Shown piece after piece: positions 6,436 through 6,518 of a stretch of DNA of 6,518 bases. Made by a program: the position numbers and the translations under genes. This DNA comes from DASYSA01 sp036003885. GTDB lineage: Bacteria; Acidobacteriota; Blastocatellia; UBA7656. Within the stretch, counting starts at the first letter, position 1, and each line of letters opens with the position of its first letter. Location: assembly GCA_036003885.1 (NCBI GenBank), contig DASYSA010000348.1, forward strand, positions 1 to 6,518, given 5' to 3'. The notes below the pieces were generated by a model that did not search any database, had not been told where the DNA came from, and saw only the letters and a program-made list of their open reading frames with translations.

Positions 6436-6504
6436 AATTCGCAATTCGCATTTCGAAATTCCCATCCCCAATCCGCATTCCGCAATCCGCAATCCGCATT
6501 CCCC
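6436..6504 (-). repeat. Heptamer array, right arm (about 10 units of AATTCGC type)
   Basis: Units run AATTCGC, AATTCGC, ATTTCGA, AATTCCC, ATCCCC (6 bp), AATCCGC, ATTCCGC, AATCCGC, AATCCGC, ATTCCCC. AATTCGC is the reverse complement of GCGAATT, so this is the same heptamer as the left array but inverted, and it drifts towards a GC-richer AATCCGC form. The 51-nt spacer between the arrays (6385-6435) includes ATGGGA (6403-6408) and its complement TCCCAT (6429-6434), extending the foldback. No T-run follows. The last 14 nt of the window (6505-6518) are too short to call. Confidence 0.8.
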
Positions 6505-6518
6505 GTGGTAGAATCTCT

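Noticed and set aside
6349..6504. CRISPR array
   Set aside because: The repeat unit is 7 bp, contiguous and degenerate, with no spacers; no cas gene is present despite the TPR-CHAT protein.

Overview
The window holds four protein genes in two divergent pairs, with no RNA gene, transposase, phage gene or CRISPR array. Reading leftwards (minus strand) are an alpha/beta-fold hydrolase (1489-629) and, after a 144-nt gap, a small SdpI-type membrane protein (484-143). Reading rightwards are a secreted two-domain beta-rich protein (1905-2591) and, after a 181-nt gap, a 1189-residue protein (2773-6342). The large protein has a probable signal peptide, an NTF2-like domain, twelve tetratricopeptide repeats and a C-terminal CHAT (caspase-like) domain. 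A 415-nt gene-free divergent region (1490-1904) separates the two pairs. The right end is a non-coding field of 7-bp repeats.

The base composition is moderately high in GC, and there are clear GGAGG-type ribosome binding sites and TTG starts. The TPR-CHAT family style (a GAEATEER.KAEA segment just before the CHAT histidine position, HPFYW..F near the C-terminus) and the secreted two-domain protein fit a soil-type bacterium. Acidobacteriota is my best guess, from remembered family resemblance only. I cannot name a genus, and there is no marker gene to confirm the phylum.

The most notable item is the TPR-CHAT protein. The segment that normally carries the catalytic histidine (usual form LHxATHA or LHxATHG) reads LQISTPA, so both histidines are gone, while the nucleophile segment keeps its cysteine (VVMSEC, Cys1104). 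With an apparent export signal and an NTF2-like domain, it looks like a secreted or periplasmic scaffold or pseudo-protease rather than a standard caspase-like enzyme. The preceding gene encodes a secreted protein with two probable disulfide-linked domains and could be a partner, but only adjacency and shared strand support that.

Non-coding structure is richer than the genes require. There is an exact 11-bp inverted repeat around a 122-bp segment between the secreted protein and the TPR-CHAT gene. There is also a perfect 15-bp dyad in the divergent region, and two opposed arrays of the same degenerate heptamer (GCGAATT / AATTCGC) after the TPR-CHAT gene. The first 142 nt hold no gene I can support.
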